From: Trichostrongylus colubriformis
Lineage: Eukaryota > Nematoda > Chromadorea > Rhabditida > Trichostrongylidae
Reading direction: 5' to 3'
Length of the DNA: 64,000 bases
NCBI GenBank assembly: GCA_963978905.1
Contig: OZ022259.1
Location: forward strand, 46,394,727 to 46,458,726
Notes under the pieces: model-generated
The model's database searches: none
Seen by the model: only the letters and a program-made list of their open reading frames with translations
What the model was told of the DNA's origin: nothing
Part shown: in pieces, positions 35,777 through 45,633 of the stretch
Numbering within the stretch: position 1 is the first letter of the stretch
Layout: every line of letters begins with the position of its first letter
Position numbers and translations under genes: made by a program

Positions 35777-37024
35777 CAAAGCAATCGTGCTCGGAAGGAC
35801 GAGTTTTTGTGTTACCCATACATTTAAATTGTATTTGCCTAATAAGGGTCGCATGCAAAGTTTCATGCGATAAGGTGAGAACACGGCAAAGATACAGCCT
35901 CTCAAAGTAGCAGCCGAGTGGGCGAGTTCAGAGTAAATGCCTGCGCCGTTAGCCGCGACCAGGGACGAAGAGTGGGACTGTTTGTGCAACTTTCTGTTCT
36001 CACTATACGCCTCCGGCCCTTGTTGTCAGACCGAGGCCTTTTCGTACAAGGATGGAGATGCATCATACCTTCAAATACCTGTCATATCAGATCACTTCAG
36101 CACAGCCATGCAACAATGCCTCGGGGGAGCGGATATGACCAATGATGTCGTATTGATAAACCCACGAAAAAGTAACATCAAACAAGAACTGGTCAGAAAC
36201 CGTCTCTATGACCGAACTTGTGTCATAGAAACCTGTGTGATCTGTCCGTATGGAAAAGTGGGACACTGTGCGCCAAGGGAGTAATTAACCAACTTCGATG
36301 TTTAACATGTGATGCTTTGTACATCGGAGAAACTGGGAGGCTGCTAACAATGAGCGTGTGCGTAAAAAAGATCTAGCTAGTAATAGGGGAACTTTAGTCG
36401 CACTGCTTGGAAAGCACAGAAAAGGAAACCACGTTGGTTGCGATTTCAACATTAAATGTACCATACTGAGCTATAAATATGATATCGGCGTAAAAAACCC
36501 TTGAGACTCTCTGAATAAGGCGCCACTGTCCATGCATGAACAACAGCAACGAGTGTGTCTCAATGACTGACGAATTCTTGCCCTACATTCCGCACTGTGA
36601 GCTCTGATAGTGAGAACGTAACTCATTGCACATACGCATCTTATTGGAACACTGTAGCAATACGCGACCGGGTGGTCTCGCTTGCTCCAATGTGTCGCCG
36701 AAGTTGAGCAAGCGCTCGGTGCTGGTGGAACCAAGGTGGGCAGTTCGAAGCCTAAATTTTCGACCTCGTTGGTGGGTTGTATGAAATCGCAAAGGATGTG
36801 CAGTAAGCAGTAGCAAGAAGCTGTGAAATGCTTTCAGGCCTTTGATAACGACGAATGGTCGAAACGTCAGGCAAAAGGAAAATTACCTCATCAAACCTGT
36901 ACGGCAAAAATCAGACACAAGCATTTTGAGGAGCTGTATCTTGACCAGATTCTCACTTTTTCGCACAATTAAATGTACATATGGGTAATAGAGGATCCCT
37001 TGTTTCCGTGCATGATCCCTTTAA
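35777..37024. repeat. Palindromic MITE copy split by a Penelope-like fragment
   Basis: Left arm 35777 to about 36030, right arm about 36885-37024, same family as 21452. The right arm is shorter, so the insertion or a later deletion removed part. Confidence 0.6.
36060..36880 (+). pseudogene. Penelope-like element fragment inside a MITE
   Basis: LVRNRLYDRTCVIETCVIC and CPYGKVGHCAP carry the Cys motif between RT and endonuclease; after a stop, MLCTSEKLGGC-frame text with YIGETG in another frame marks a broken GIY-YIG domain. The 3' end near 36840 has a GGTCGAAACGTCAGGC motif. Confidence 0.65.
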
Positions 37025-37566
37025 TCGCACGACACGTCTCTCACAGCTCATAAACCAAATCAGGTGCTGATAACAATAAGCGACAGTTTGACGGGTACGG
37101 TGTTACGATATCGGTTCCAACTCAAGCATCGATAGCCCGATTCGACATTCATGAAGCTATCGGAACATTCGCTAGATGCAGTGCAAGTGTATCATTTTTC
37201 CATCGTAGCTCCTCGGTACTTCATGAGAGCACCACCACTTGCGACGGCCTACGCCTTCCAGTTACGGGATTTTGCGCCATACATCTCACCCGGCTACAGC
37301 ACAAACTTAAAGGGACAACACGAGATAATCAGATCAGTCGCTTACCCTCTTGGAACAAGTAGACCCTTACAAGAGAGGGGTTTCAACTTCCCATGGAACT
37401 TTGAGATGAGACCCAGATCAATCGATAGAGCTCCGAATACTGATTAGAATTGTGAAAACCAAAATTGTTAGATGCCATTCTGAAGAGAATTAGGAGGGGT
37501 CAAAGTTTGCTTGTGATGCCTCTGTGGCGAGGCTCTTCGTCATCAACATGACTAACGCAAGACCAG

Positions 37567-37660
37567 TGACGGGCTCCGTGTCTCAGTGGTAGTGTCCCGG
37601 TTCTACAGGAGCGAGATTGTGCGTGCGCTTCCCGTCGGGGGTGGTTTTTTGCATTTCGTG
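37567..37660 (+). other. tRNA-like (SINE-type) module
   Basis: Contains an A-box-like TCTCAGTGGTAGTGT and a B-box-like CGTGCGCTTCCCGTC, followed by a T-rich run. Related blocks are at 13180-13260 and 11475-11560 on the other strand. Probably tRNA-derived pol III promoter sequence, not a functional tRNA. Confidence 0.45.
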
Positions 37661-37975
37661 TTTCATCGTCAGCATGTGCTTTTCTTTCATTTCTAAACGT
37701 TTCCTTGTACGATATTCGCGCGTAGGGGGTCGAATTATCCCTCTGCGCAAATTTCCAGACAGATCCAGTTTTTAGCCCAACTTCGGAAAATTAGGGGTGG
37801 CCAGGGGTTTAGTAGGAGTTTCTGAATTTCCTTCCACAAACAACAGTGCAAGCTGAACAAGATAACCTAAATATACCTATCACACTTGCCCATCACGCTA
37901 AATGCACGTAACAAGCACCGAATGAGAGCATTTGCTTGACAAGATTCAACGACTTCTCCTTTGTTGTATGGGTTG

Positions 37976-38135
37976 TGTTGCAGATATGGCAACATATCTG
38001 TTATTTACTAAGATGGTATCATAGTTGTTATCATCACAAACAAGTATAAATACCTTGTGTGGTGCAGTTTATTCCTGCCTTCGTCTGCTGGTTGTTGGTC
38101 ATCAATAAAGCACTTCATCACCAATGGTCACAACA
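37976..38135 (+). repeat. Left LTR
   Basis: Starts TGTTGCAGATATGGCAAC and ends ACA. It is very compact: a TATAAATA box at 38045 and an AATAAA signal at 38104 lie within 65 bp. The gag ATG (38124) already lies in the last 12 bases of this LTR, and a primer-binding-site candidate beginning TGG follows at 38141, inside gag. Confidence 0.9.
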
Positions 38136-39511
38136 TCTCTTGGCGATCAGGATACAGAATCACGTGTGCAGCCGCTGAAGATCATATCGGATGGAAGCAT
38201 GCCCGACGCTATATCACCGGTTAGTCCTCAGTCATTAGTTGCAGGTTCAGGAGAGGTTCCAGACTGGGGCAGACATATCTTGAAGATGCAGTCCCAGCAA
38301 CTGGAAATGATGCAGAACCTCTTGACTCGAATAGCCGAAAACAAAGGTGTGACAACACCTTCGCCGTTGACTTCAATTTCATCGGACCCATATGGCGATC
38401 TCATAAGAGGCATTCCAAATTCCGTATACGATGCCGAAGACGATGAAACTTTCGAAGCATGGTTCAAACGTTACGGACCCGTCATAGATGACCGTGGTTA
38501 TGCGTTGTCAGATGATAGGAAACGCAACCTAATCATAGACAAACTGGATAAATCCACTTACAAGACGGATTTCGAGCACGTCTTACCCCTTAAAGACACC
38601 AGAAGGAGGTAATTTTGGCCTACGGTAGAACAGACGTAGTGTGGACGAGTTCAAGTGGCCGCCATTGCACAACTCCCCAATTTGACGCCGTGGCATGGTG
38701 CCAAGAGAAGATGTTTCTTTTATAAATTCGCTTTTTCCTTTTACTTTTTCCTTTATTCTTTCTTACACTGTTTCTAGATGTACTTACATGAATGCTAATG
38801 TAGTTGGGAATGGCCACTCCACTGCGCTGGGAGTCAGGTGCTACAACTAATGTTGGACTGCGGCCCGTCTCCTACAGCGGGCAACTCGGAAAGTCAGTGC
38901 AATGGTGCGAATAAGGCGCGAATACACACCGCAGCGATGCACTTTTGAATTCGGGTTTTTTCACCGATTATCGCTTCTAAACTTCTGCGTTCGTTACAAA
39001 TTGCTCATTTCTTTGTATTTTTCTCTTGTTTCGGACCCCTTCCGGTTCCTTTAAACCAAAGGATATTGGCTTTTCTATGACGATCCAAAATCTGACGAAA
39101 CTGTTTGGACCCTGAAGAACCCTCATTCGTCGACGCTTCGAATTTTTGCAAACCAAGTGTTCTCCGTTGACCAATTCATATGTACCATACCCTAATTTTG
39201 GGAACACGATAAAGAAGAAGTTCGAGGAAGCCGTAATGAAAGATGTAGACAGAGACTCACTAAAGTGTCTCGTATTCATTGCCGGCCTCACCGACTCTTC
39301 ACATTCTGAGATGCACCTTCGACTTTTGAATCGCCTGTACCGGATGGATGGACGCGAACCACCACCAGTTTTAGATGACTTCATAAACGAATGTGAAACA
39401 TTTGTTACCCTACGCTCCGAAAATCGCACGATGGAGCAGAAGGAAGTCAATTTCGCTCATCGGAAGCAAACCATGGCGGAACCGATTTCGGAAACATTCT
39501 TTTCCGCGTAA
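38124..39511 (+). pseudogene. gag of the LTR element, interrupted
   Basis: The first part (38124-38593) encodes a capsid-like N-terminal region. It is broken by a 457-bp TTAA element and resumes at 39055. Counting the TTAA target once, the reading frame continues across the insertion, followed shortly by an in-frame TGA near 39111 and then an open stretch to 39508. No CCHC zinc knuckle is visible where the frame shifts toward protease, so that part seems lost. Confidence 0.8.
38594..39050. mobile_element. TTAA-target MITE inside gag (457 bp)
   Basis: Flanked by TTAA at 38590-38593 and 39051-39054. The ends are inverted: AGACACCAGAAGGAGGTA on the left and AGGAACCGGAAGGGGTCC as the reverse complement on the right. 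The TTAA target and precise junctions match piggyBac-type chemistry; no transposase is encoded. It is nearly the same length as the 1820-bp relative at 23889 after that copy's foldback insert is removed. Confidence 0.88.
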
Positions 39512-40208
39512 CCAGCATCCCAAGTCCAACTCACATTCTGACTCAGACAAGAAGGCAAGTTTATTAAGGCGAAAGACTAAGATCAAGCACACAAAGCAGC
39601 ACCGTTGCAAACAAAATGCGATACAGGACTCTAGAACATTCGTGAATGTATGTATCAGCGGTAAACTTACGCGTCTACAACTTGACACAGGAGTCGATAT
39701 CACAATGATTTCGCGCAAAACTTGGAAATCTATTGGATCACCTAAGTTAGATCAGATAACAGTTCCCGTCAAGACAGCGGATGATTTTCCATGGATATTC
39801 TTAGACGTTTCGATGCCGATTTCATTATATACGATCGACTCGCAAACCAACCTGTGGACGCAGAAGCTGTTACGTAACCAGATCGATTTGCTTGGATTGG
39901 AATGGTGCTCCAAAATGACTGATTATCGTCAACTGAAGGAGAACAAAACGACTGTCGACATCGAGACACGGCGCAACGACATAATTTCCCACTTGAAGAC
40001 TAAATGTAGTTCTGTCTTCGAGTCTGGTCTTGGACTTTGCACAAAGATGAAGGCCAAACTATTTCTTCGTCCCGATGCTCAACCTGTATATCGTCAGAAG
40101 AGACCCGTACCGTTTGCGTCACAAGCAGCTGTCGATGCTGAAATTGACCGCCTACTCAAGGAAGGGGTCCTTACCCGGTCGACCATTCCAATTGGGCCGC
40201 TCCCATAG
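39393..40208 (+). pseudogene. Protease and start of reverse transcriptase of the LTR element
   Basis: A frameshifted continuation of the polyprotein. The aspartic protease active-site triad is visible in LQLDTGVDITMI. The C-terminal part runs into the beginning of the reverse transcriptase (DAQPVYRQKRPVPFA), then a stop at 40206. Confidence 0.8.
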
Positions 40209-40213
40209 TAATT

Positions 40214-41488
40214 GTGAAGAAGAGCAACGGTATCATACGAATTAGCGCCGATTTTTCAACGGGTCTCAATGGAGCGCTGATGCCCAATCAGCCCCCTCTT
40301 CCTACGATCGGAGAGATTTTCACAAAACTGAACAGCCGTCAATTTTTCTCTCAAATCGATCTTGCCGACGCCTATCTACAAGTGGAGATTGATGAAAATT
40401 CCAAAGAACTTCTCACGATTAATACTCATCGAGGACTTTTTCGTTATAACAGACTTCCTTTTGGAGTGAAGTCAGCCCCAGGAATTTTTCAACAAATAAT
40501 AGATTCAATGATCAATGGCCTTCCCGGCCCTGAGAAAGTGCGAGCGATAACTGGAATGAGAGCTCCGAAAGATGTTAATCAACTTCGCTCCTTTCTCGGA
40601 ATGATAAGCTACTACAGCGCATCATCAAAGGCATGCGTCGTATACGCGCCCCCATGGATGTCCTTTTGAAGAAGAATACTCCATTTGTTTGGTCCAGTGA
40701 ATGTCAAGAAGCTTCTCAAAAGGCCAAGGACATTCTGACCTCACCTCTGCTGCTCACTCATTATAACCCCGAGTTGGAACTCATTGTAGCAGCTGACGAT
40801 CTGACTATGGTATTGGAGCAGTTATTCTACATCGTTTCCCTGATGGAACGGAGAAAGCAATATACCATGCTAGTAGAAGCTTAACAGATGCAGAAAAGAA
40901 GTATGCTCAAATCGAGAAAGAAGACTCGCATTAGTGTATGCCGTCCGAAAGTCCCATCGATATCTGTTCGGAAGACACTTTACTCTTCTAACCGACCACA
41001 AGCCACTCGTCACGATTTTCGGCAACAAAAATGGAATACCTGTCTACGCAGCAAACCGCTTAATTCGTTGGTCCCTCATACTTCTTGATTACGCTTTCAA
41101 AATGGAATTCAGGAAGACCTCAGATTTCGGACAAGCCGACGCACTCTCGCGACTTATTGCTGAAAACAAGATTCCTCCTGAAGATGTCGTCATTGGACAA
41201 GCCGTACGAGACGTGGAAGCCACATGCCGCGCTGTCAGCTACGCCTTACCAGTCTCCATTGAAACGCTGGCTAAAGAAAGTTTGAAATTCGAAACTTTAA
41301 AGAACGTCATGGAGTACGTTCGCAATGATAAATGGCCTCCCAAACTTTCACAGAGCGAATCGCGCTATTACGCTCTTCGCCTTTCCCTGTCACTGCAGTA
41401 TGATTGCCTTTTCTTTGGACCAAGAGTCGTAATCCCCTCCGTACTACGCCATCATGTTCTGAAGCTTCTTTACGAAGGTCATCCCTGA
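40214..41488 (+). pseudogene. Reverse transcriptase and RNase H of the LTR element, with core deletion
   Basis: Frames 40214-40669, 40633-40884 and 40934-41488 together. The first catalytic Asp is in FSQIDLADAY and the primer-side motif LPFGVKSAPG is present. The sequence then jumps from INGLPGP straight to EKVRAITGMRAPKD, so the segment expected to hold the YxDD box is missing. The RNase H core is frameshifted, and its end with LLTDHKPL and QADALSRL is intact. Confidence 0.82.
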
Positions 41489-42662
41489 GCAACGCGAATG
41501 AAATCACTCGCGAGGTGTTACGTTTATGGTCGAATATCACAAAAGAAATCGAGCAATTCATTCGGAACTGTCACGAATGTCAGGAAGCAGCCAAAGCACC
41601 AGTGAAGATTGAGTTATTTTCCTGGCCACTCGAAACGAAACCATGGTCTCAAGTACATATTGATTATGTTGGACCGATCGACGGAAAGATGTTCCTTATT
41701 GTGATCGATTCTTTCTCCAAATGGCCCGAAGTATTCCAAATGGTGACGACGACAAGTAGAGCAACGATAAGGCAACTTAACCGCCTATTCTCTCAATTCG
41801 GTAATCCGGAAACATTGGTATCCGTCAACGGAACACAATTTACGTCAAAAGAATTCGTGGAATTCTGCCAAAGTCGAGGAAACACACATATTCGATCTCC
41901 ACCTTTTCATCCACAGTTTAATGGACAAGCTGAGAAGTTCGTAGACACGCTCAAAGCTGCTTTCAGGAAAGAAGGATCGGCAGCTGAAGAATTACAGGAA
42001 TTTTTTCTGACATACCGTCGAACTCCTTGTTCCTCATCACCTGAAGGTCGATCACCGGCAGAAAACTCTTAGGAAGGAAGCTTCGCACTCCGCTTACTAT
42101 GCTCAACACACCGTCGATTCGATCCACCACACGGAGCGAAACGATGGATAAACAATTCAACCGCCAACATGACACTCGTGCGAAAACATATGAACCAAAT
42201 CAAGTCGTTTGGACACGCGATTTTCGTAGAGAAAAGAGATGGATACCTGGAAAGGTAATTGCTCGCTACGGTCACGCAGTATATGACGTAGAGATAAATG
42301 GTACGATTCATCGACGTCATGCTAACCAAATGCGATCCAATGCCCCAGCCTACCCCTCCGATCCATACTCAGATGACCGTGTCATCCCCACACCACGATC
42401 AACACGTAATCGCACCCAACCTCCGACAGCTGAAACCTCTGCTCCACAAGTCAAACACCCACCTATGCCTGACACCCACCCTGATACAAATCCCTGCAAG
42501 ACACCACTGCAAATGGCCACCGCATACCACACGAAACCACCCAACCAAATGTCTTCACCAACATCAGTGATGGACAAGGGCCTCAACGTCAGCGACGCAC
42601 ATCGGATCATCTGCAGATCAATCCGTCGAAGAAATCTTATTCAAGACGTCGGCCGTGACTGA
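41404..42662 (+). pseudogene. Integrase and C-terminal pol region of the LTR element
   Basis: The zinc-binding region is frameshifted between 41488 and 41560, where NCHECQEAAK supplies the Cys pair. In the catalytic core the first Asp (VHIDYVGPID) and the Glu (NGQAEKF) are present, but the second Asp position reads Val (LVSVNGTQF). The C-terminal part (42099-42662) has the WIPGKVIARYG stretch of the integrase C-terminal domain and a Pro/Thr-rich tail to TGA at 42660. Confidence 0.8.
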
Positions 42663-42724
42663 TCAGATGAATGTAATTGTACATTGTGCTGTTAAATTAC
42701 CTACATTCATCTTAAGGGGGAAGG

Positions 42725-42891
42725 TGTTGCAGATATGGCAACATATCTCTTATTTACTAAGATGGTATCATAGTTGCTATCATCACAAACAAGTATAAAT
42801 GCCTTGTGGAGAGTAGGGTGCAGTTTATTCCTGCCTTCGTGTGCTGGTTGCTGGTCATCAATAAAGCACTTCATCACCAATGGTCATAACA
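42725..42891 (+). repeat. Right LTR with polypurine tract
   Basis: 167-bp copy of the left LTR with a 7-bp insertion after the TATA region. It is preceded at 42714-42724 by the purine run AAGGGGGAAGG, the expected plus-strand primer. Confidence 0.9.
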
Positions 42892-43373
42892 GGTTGCCAC
42901 CTAGTAGCCCGTGATTTTTTCCGAGATTTGGTCAAATTTTTGAATTGGTTGAAAACTTGTCCCATAGGGTAATTTAATCCCCTGAACACGAAAGTCACAG
43001 TGGTTTTGCGTGAAAACGTATGACACGCGCGCTATGGGCTCCCAAACATACCATGAAATGGTGTTTTTAGAAAAACCTTCATAACTTCATTCAGGTAATC
43101 GTTTGACAGATTCTGAATACAGATTTGAGATCAGCATTCAAAAGCGCGTAAGTGGTATGCGTCTTATTGCAGATGGCCATTTCGACAAACCGTCTGATGA
43201 CAAAGCGCCTCGCCGAGGCATCACAAGCAAATTTGACACCTCGTAACTCGCCTCAGAATGCCATTTAGCAATTTTGGTTTCCACAGTTATAATTAGTATT
43301 CGAAGCTCTATCGATTGATCTGGGTCTCAATTCAAAGTTCCATGGGAAGTAGAAACCTTCCCCTTGTTAGACG

Positions 43374-44190
43374 TGGGTTCAATTTGCAACCTTAACACGG
43401 CGTCACAACACATCCTCACGGCACCAAGCCGCACTCACCCAACTAAATCACACCTGGCACTGGACGAATCAAGTTCAGCGTGGAGTTACGTGGCGAAGTC
43501 ATTCCGATAGGATGATGATATTGGCATTCTGATAAGTAGATATTCTGATAATGACGACGATATTAACTGGGCTAGTCGTCGTTTCTCGACTGCAGTGCTC
43601 GAACGAGGACTAAGATCAGAGGACCTTATTTTCGGTGAACGCAAGGTTTCCGTTGGTTTTCCTTCCTAGTAAGTGAATCAAAACTTTTTATCAGTAAGTA
43701 TTTCAGTAAGCGCGATAACGTTCACAATTTATGGCCGGTGCGCCTTTGAAAACACCGGATGGGGTAAATCGTAGATTGTGCAATATAAAAGTAGGGATGC
43801 TCCGCAATGTAACGATAGGAAAGAACGAGACAAAATGGCAAAAACCTGTGAAATAAGAACCCAAGAATCCCAAGAAAGCTTGTGATTTCCTATCCAACGA
43901 AGGAGATCTAGAGGAAATGGTAATAGGTTGGTTGTAGCCCGATTAAATGGGTGGATGAAGAAAAAATTATGTTTCGCGAGACCTTTTTCCCCAAAAATTT
44001 CTTTGAAATGGGATCGACGCAATTATAAACACAGTAAACTCCGCCGCGACTGAGCTGTAGAAGAATTACTTCTACAAAGACCTCGAGTATTCAGTGGACG
44101 CGCCAACACAGTGATTTCGGCAATGAGAAGCTGCTCATATCGAAGTAAACGTTGATCCGCCAATAAAAGACAGCATGAAGTACTGGCATG
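43374..44190. other. No gene seen
   Basis: A short AAAACACCGGATGGGGTA block at 43750 resembles the TTAA-element end but lacks a partner. Confidence 0.3.
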
Positions 44191-44194
44191 TTAA

Positions 44195-44656
44195 AGACAC
44201 CGGAAGGGAGCAATTTTGGTATACGGTATGGGTTTATGCTATCCTGCAACTCGTTACTTTGACACACGACGCCTTGCCAACACGTCAAGTGTGAACTCAT
44301 GGGGAATTTTTATATTGATCACCCTTTTTCTCACTCTCGCTTGTTATACTTTTGATTGATCCGCTTGTTTCTTGTGATGTACCGTTTCATTAGTTTAACA
44401 TTATCATAAAATTAAAAAAAACAATCACGACAGAATCAAATCAATTCAATTTCACCCTACGTGACGTCAAATAACAGTGGCGTGGGCTGAAGCGTGCAGA
44501 TTGCGGTGCATTGCGTTGAAATCACATTAACATCTCAAAGGCGCGTTTTTCAAGACGATTTTCGTTACAAATAATCTTTCTCGAGTTCAAGTGTTCGTTC
44601 ACAAGGGACTGTGTTTCGAAATACGCTTTCTTTCCTTGCTTCCCCTCCCGACGCCT
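44195..44656. mobile_element. Third TTAA-target MITE (462 bp)
   Basis: TTAA at 44191-44194 and 44657-44660. The left end AGACACCGGAAGGGAGC resembles the other two copies; the right end (reverse complement AGGCGTCGGGAGGGGAAGC) is more diverged. The length agrees with the family. Non-coding. Confidence 0.65.
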
Positions 44657-45166
44657 TTAATAGAATCATGATTCAGACAGCGGCAACAGACGAAGTTAAG
44701 TTTATACTCATTAGTGTTTATTGACGCCGACTGGTGGCACTACAGTGGTACCCCTGCCAAGTTGCCAGATCTCATCACTTGTTCACGCAGTTGCTCTGCT
44801 AGCATGCAAAAAATAAGTTGTCTGCTATAAAAGAGCGCAGCCGATGTTGTGCAACACCGCATGGTCCCGTCATGGCATTCCAGTAAAATAAGTAGCAGCG
44901 TATTTATGAAACGACGGACACAACACACTTCGTACCACAAAAGGCGGTTTGACAACGAAATTTGTGCACGTAATTTTGGCACATACTGTACAATTGATAT
45001 ACGATGCCTACCGTAATTCTTCGGAAAAGAAACGTATCTACGTTTATTTATCTTTGAGTGGTAACTATATTTCTGTACATATTTCCTATGAGGAAGTATA
45101 AATCTTTATAGTTGTCTTATAAGATTCAGTTCATCGAAAACGCTCTGTACAATCGAAAAATTGCAG

Positions 45167-45463
45167 CTTTGAATCTGTGGCAACGGCTACTTTCTTGTCA
45201 CTTGTCTTCTTACTCTGGCCCCCTATAGGATACTCCGTCGCCGAGCAATTTTTCCATGAACTTATTCAACAGCGGCTATCAAACTTAGGTGCAAGGATGT
45301 GTGGTAGGACACTCGAACTCGGTTACTGCGCCAGGCCAATCGCAAAAGCTACCTTCCCTCAAGAATTGCCCCAAATCGAATCTCTTGTGATACACCCTGC
45401 TACGCGAACACTTCGAATGTTTGAATTGTCTTCCGTATATTTCTTTACCAGAAAGCCAACTTA
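45167..45463 (+). CDS. Candidate terminal exon or ORF, unknown
   Basis: An ATTGCAG acceptor at about 45160-45166 is followed by an open frame of about 98 codons to TAG. The start carries a hydrophobic stretch (ATFLSLVFLLWPPIGY), and Cys-containing segments follow. It lies 170 bp beyond the stop of uridine phosphorylase on the opposite strand, so the two would be convergent. There is no ATG in frame near the beginning, so if real it is an internal or last exon. The short CGRTLELGYC run does not have insulin B-chain spacing. Confidence 0.28.
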
Positions 45464-45633
45464 GCACATCTGTAGTGCCAAATAGTCAGGAAAGATGAAT
45501 GAGTGAGCAAATATCGACGGAGCATGGCGATTGCTTTCCCATGACCCACATCGGTCAATGCTTGCACATGCAGAAGAGAATAACTATCAGAATTTGTAAC
45601 AACAAAGCCATAGGTTGAATATGTTATTAATTG

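Larger units (their letters stand above)
37976..42891 (+). mobile_element. Ty3/gypsy-like LTR retrotransposon, defective
   Basis: A 4.9-kb element bounded by a 160-bp left LTR and a 167-bp right LTR (both TG..CA type) and a 5-bp target duplication GGTTG (37971-37975 and 42892-42896). The order gag - protease - RT - RNase H - integrase places it with Ty3/gypsy. The LTRs differ by six substitutions and one 7-bp indel, so the insertion is not very recent. It sits inside a TIR element (37366-43373) whose uninterrupted relative at 25843 shows the empty site, and its gag is itself interrupted by a TTAA element. Several frameshifts and a deletion inactivate it. Confidence 0.92.
37366..43373. mobile_element. 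Long-TIR element interrupted by the gypsy-like element
   Basis: The left inverted repeat (37366-37560) contains CCCATGGAACTTTGAGATGA and AAAACCAAAATTG; the right (43180-43373) is its inverse. After removal of the retrotransposon about 1.1 kb remains. Compared with the copy at 25843 it carries an extra 270-bp block (37577-37850) with a tRNA-like sequence. Non-autonomous DNA transposon; superfamily not assigned. Confidence 0.78.

Noticed and set aside
42099..42662. Separate host gene after the integrase
   Set aside because: It is in the retrotransposon before the polypurine tract and continues the integrase C-terminal region.
45167..45463. Insulin-like B chain (GARMCGRTLE)
   Set aside because: Only eight residues lie between the two cysteines, there is no A chain or C peptide nearby, and the hydrophobic start has no Met.
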